33,047 nt of DNA. It comes from Ruminococcus sp. (GTDB lineage: Bacteria > Bacillota > Clostridia > Oscillospirales > Ruminococcaceae). Where the stretch lies: contig JAFVFL010000001.1 of the NCBI GenBank assembly GCA_017475555.1, forward strand, positions 1 through 33,047. The letters are read 5' to 3'. A program made the translations under genes and the position numbers. Positions 30,974 through 33,047 of this stretch are shown in pieces. Position 1 is the first letter of the stretch. Each line of letters starts with the position of its first letter. The notes under the pieces were generated by a model. The model worked only from the letters and a program-made list of their open reading frames with translations. It searched no databases and was not told where the DNA came from.

Positions 30974-32122
30974 ATGGAAAAGAAGCAGAGGCAGAAAACG
31001 ATACTCCTTATGATAATCTCGGCTGCCGGAGGTGCGGCTCTCACCTATGCCGGGCTGACACTCGGCGGCTACGGTGCGGCGGATAATTCCGGATTTTCGA
31101 TAATGGAGGAGTGCCGGGAGATAATCGCTGAGAGCGGCGACCCGGATTTTGACGATATTGCGGCGGTGAATGGCTACCTGAAAGCCGGCGGCGATGATTA
31201 TACGGTCTATATCGGTGATGATGAGCAGAGCGAAATAAATCAGCTCATCAATGAGATAAATAAGTCCGGAACGGCTGTTTCAAGCGGTTTTTCGGTCGGT
31301 ATCAGCGATTCGGGAGCTATTCTTCTGACGGACGTTCAGGAGGATATGGCGGCGTACCGCTCCGGTCTGAGGGCTGGCGACGAGATAACGGCGATAAACG
31401 GCGGCGGCGTTGCTGATGATTTTCTTAACACGGCAAAGCTCATAATGGGCAAGCAGGACACGGCTGCGGAGCTGACCGTTCTCCGGGACGGCAGCACGCT
31501 CAATATCACGTTTACCCGTGATAACGAGCCGCAGCGTGGCATGACGTGGGAAATGCTCGGAAATGCCGGATATATCCATATCGAGAGCTTTTCGACGTTC
31601 ACCGAGGGGTATTTTGATACGGCTCTGGAGGAGCTTTCCGCTGCGGAGGGCTTTGTCATCGACCTGCGGGGCAGCACCGGCGGTCAGACTGATATTGCTA
31701 TAGCCTGTGCGGATAAATTTGTCGGCGACAATTACGTGACGCAGACGAGCTTCAAGGGCGAGGAGACAGTCCTCACGACCGAGACGGACGGCGAGGAGAT
31801 AACAAAGCCGGTCGTTGTTCTGATGAACAGCGAAACATATAGCGCGTCGGAGATCGTGGCGGCACTTCTGAAACAGGGTACGGGGTGTACCCTGGTCGGC
31901 GAGAGGACGTTCGGCAAGGGTATCTATCAGGTCGAGAAGCACCTTGAAAAGCACGGAAACAGCGGTATACTGCACTATACTGCCGGTACGTACACCGTCG
32001 GCGACTGGGAGTGCTACAACGGGATCGGCATAGAGCCGGACGAGTATATCGAAATGGATCACGGACTTATCAGGACAGATGATGATGTGCAGCTGAGCCG
32101 TGCGTTGGAGCTGATTGGATAA
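30974..32122 (+). CDS. S41 family C-terminal processing-like serine protease with PDZ domain
   Basis: A 382-residue membrane-anchored, extracytoplasmic protease. It has one N-terminal helix (TILLMIISAAGGAALTYAGL), a PDZ domain about 100-170 (GFSVGISDSGAILLTDVQEDMAAYRSGLRAGDEITAING), and an S41 catalytic domain about 190-375 with VIDLRGSTGG, the Ser nucleophile in MNSETYSASEIVAAL and the Lys in ERTFGKGIYQV. Length fits CtpA-type enzymes. Start ATG has GAGG five bases upstream. It lies between two pilin genes, so it might act on pilins or other surface proteins; that is inference. Confidence 0.88.
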   Translation: MEKKQRQKTILLMIISAAGGAALTYAGLTLGGYGAADNSGFSIMEECREIIAESGDPDFDDIAAVNGYLKAGGDDYTVYIGDDEQSEINQLINEINKSGTAVSSGFSVGISDSGAILLTDVQEDMAAYRSGLRAGDEITAINGGGVADDFLNTAKLIMGKQDTAAELTVLRDGSTLNITFTRDNEPQRGMTWEMLGNAGYIHIESFSTFTEGYFDTALEELSAAEGFVIDLRGSTGGQTDIAIACADKFVGDNYVTQTSFKGEETVLTTETDGEEITKPVVVLMNSETYSASEIVAALLKQGTGCTLVGERTFGKGIYQVEKHLEKHGNSGILHYTAGTYTVGDWECYNGIGIEPDEYIEMDHGLIRTDDDVQLSRALELIG

Positions 32123-32172
32123 CTGCACATATATTCACGCCAATCTTTGTGCAAATGCACGAAATATTTTTG

Positions 32173-32201
32173 TTGACAAATTATGAATAAAGTGGTATAA
32201 T
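32173..32201 (+). promoter_or_regulatory. Promoter of the second pilin-like gene
   Basis: TTGACA (32173-32178), 17 nt, TATAAT (32196-32201), with a leader of about 24 nt. Confidence 0.88.
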
Positions 32202-32231
32202 AGTCTTGAATAAGGCTTAGGAGGCGTTTGC

Positions 32232-32774
32232 ATGAACCGAAAGAAAAAAGGCTTCACGCTCATGGAGCTTATTATAGTTATTGCGATAATCGGCATTCTT
32301 CTTGCGATCCTCGTCCCGACGTGGGGGTATTTCCTCCGCCGTGCGAGAGTCCGCACTGCAAATAGTAAGGCGAAGATCATCTTCAATGCGGCACAGACCG
32401 CTGTTACGGAGTATTCTGCACTGGAGCGGAGTGCCCATAACGGCTTCACGGACTATGTAGGAAACGGTGCGTTCTATTTCTATTGGGATGGCAGCCGTGG
32501 ATACAGGCTCAGCACCGCTGACGCCAACCCGGTGAATGAGGATACTGGTGCGGACGCTATACAGAATGGCAGGTTCGCTGACAAGATAAACAAGATGATA
32601 GACGATACTATTATATATAAGGTCTACGTCAGCAATTACAACGTTCAGTCGGTCGTTTGTGCAAGAAATACGAACGATTCGTACTACGGAGCGTTCCCGA
32701 AGAATACCGAGGACGCAGGTGTTGATCCGCCGAGCGTTATCGGTGCGGATATGAGCGATTTCGATCTTGTTTAA
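32232..32774 (+). CDS. Type IV prepilin-like protein
   Basis: A 180-residue prepilin with leader MNRKKKG cleaved before FTLMELIIVIAIIGILLAILVPTWGYFLRRARVRTANSKAKIIFNAAQTAV, close to PilA in the first 50 residues. Glu is at +5. The C-terminal globular part differs from PilA and has several Tyr/Asp-rich turns. ATG is preceded by AGGAGG seven bases upstream. Its own promoter and terminator make it a separate unit, so it could be an alternative pilin subunit expressed under other conditions. Confidence 0.88.
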   Translation: MNRKKKGFTLMELIIVIAIIGILLAILVPTWGYFLRRARVRTANSKAKIIFNAAQTAVTEYSALERSAHNGFTDYVGNGAFYFYWDGSRGYRLSTADANPVNEDTGADAIQNGRFADKINKMIDDTIIYKVYVSNYNVQSVVCARNTNDSYYGAFPKNTEDAGVDPPSVIGADMSDFDLV

Positions 32775-32786
32775 ACGTTCGTCTGA

Positions 32787-32818
32787 AAGCACAGCCGTGA
32801 GGCTGTGCTTTATTTTTC
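32787..32818 (+). terminator. Terminator of the second pilin-like gene
   Basis: AAGCACAGCC (32787-32796) pairs with GGCTGTGCTT (32801-32810) over a GTGA loop, followed by TATTTTTCTT. Confidence 0.92.
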
Positions 32819-32873
32819 TTATTTTTTCGTCAGACTGCATAAAAATCCGGCTGAATTTGAGCTGAAATTTTAG

Positions 32874-32902
32874 TTGACAAATTCTTCCGGACGTGTTATA
32901 AT
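32874..32902 (+). promoter_or_regulatory. Strong promoter, probably of an rRNA operon
   Basis: TTGACA (32874-32879), 17 nt, TATAAT (32897-32902): full consensus. No coding sequence follows to the window end. Confidence 0.8.
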
Positions 32903-32908
32903 GATTAA

Positions 32909-33047
32909 GTCGCCTGAGGGTGACAGCAAGCACCTTGAAAATTGAACAATGTAAATAATGTACTGCTTGGATTTATTTAGCTTTATTCAGATAAAGCTGA
33001 ATGGGTTCAAGAGACGACCCTTAAAATTCCGAAATTTGGCTGAAAAG
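32909..33047 (+). other. Putative rRNA operon leader, truncated by the window end
   Basis: The transcript contains CACCTTGAAAATTGAACAATG (about 32930-32950), the type of sequence that precedes 16S rRNA (and the 23S spacer) in many Clostridia. A hairpin AGCTTTAT/ATAAAGCT (about 32979-32998) follows. The mature 16S rRNA start is not within the window, so the assignment is an inference from the promoter strength and this motif. Confidence 0.45.

Overview
The window looks like the chromosome of a Ruminococcus-type Clostridia (Oscillospiraceae). The evidence is a secreted rhamnogalacturonan lyase carrying a dockerin (a cellulosome component), threonine-rich linkers, purine-rich ribosome binding sites, many near-consensus TTGACA-17-TATAAT promoters, and a complete Gram-positive type IV pilus locus of the kind cellulolytic ruminococci use for adhesion. 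No species is claimed.

Layout. 1-2544: an LDH/MDH-family dehydrogenase, a lipoprotein with a long Thr/Asp/Pro linker, and palindromic intergenic repeats, all on the minus strand. 2545-4317: a minus-strand CRISPR-associated CARF-HEPN protein of the DxTHG (TM1812/Csx1-like) type. Divergent from it, 4458-4661 is a small plus-strand array of three short repeats and two guides. 4665-6459: a three-gene minus-strand cassette of phage-tail character (BppU-like). 6628-10137: a 1169-residue dockerin/CBM35/PL11 lyase. 10337-11078: a second, larger plus-strand array with 12 repeats and 11 guides. 11124-17387: alr, a DUF1273/SLOG protein, an LCP-like protein, tatD, a PP2C phosphatase, a yycJ-type metallo-beta-lactamase protein and rlmH. 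17915-32774: type IV pilus genes (pilC, a pilM-pilN fusion, pilO, a very large PilX-like protein, two prepilins, pilD on the opposite strand, pilB, pilT, the major pilin, an S41 protease, another pilin). 32874-33047: a strong promoter and what looks like the start of an rRNA operon leader.

The most unusual content is the pair of arrays. Each is a compact transcription unit: a consensus promoter whose predicted start lies 1-3 nt before the first repeat, then repeats of about 18 nt (consensus CCCCACAGGGGACGGAAA), 34-48 nt guides, a last repeat truncated to GGGGACAAAAAA, and an intrinsic terminator. The repeat resembles the 3' part of type III-A CRISPR repeats, including the 5'-handle-like ACGGAAA(C). 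The guides are not random. In both guides of array 1 and about nine of eleven in array 2, the reverse complement reads as a Shine-Dalgarno sequence, a 5-12 nt gap, a start codon and three to six codons. The transcripts are therefore antisense to translation initiation regions of many different genes. My reading is that this is a CRISPR-derived multiplex antisense/guide system that silences translation or marks mRNAs, possibly through a type III effector encoded elsewhere and linked to the adjacent CARF-HEPN protein. The sequence pattern is seen directly; the mechanism is inference. No cas1, cas2, cas6, cas10 or csm gene is in this window, and I did not find a guide matching a start region of a gene in the window.
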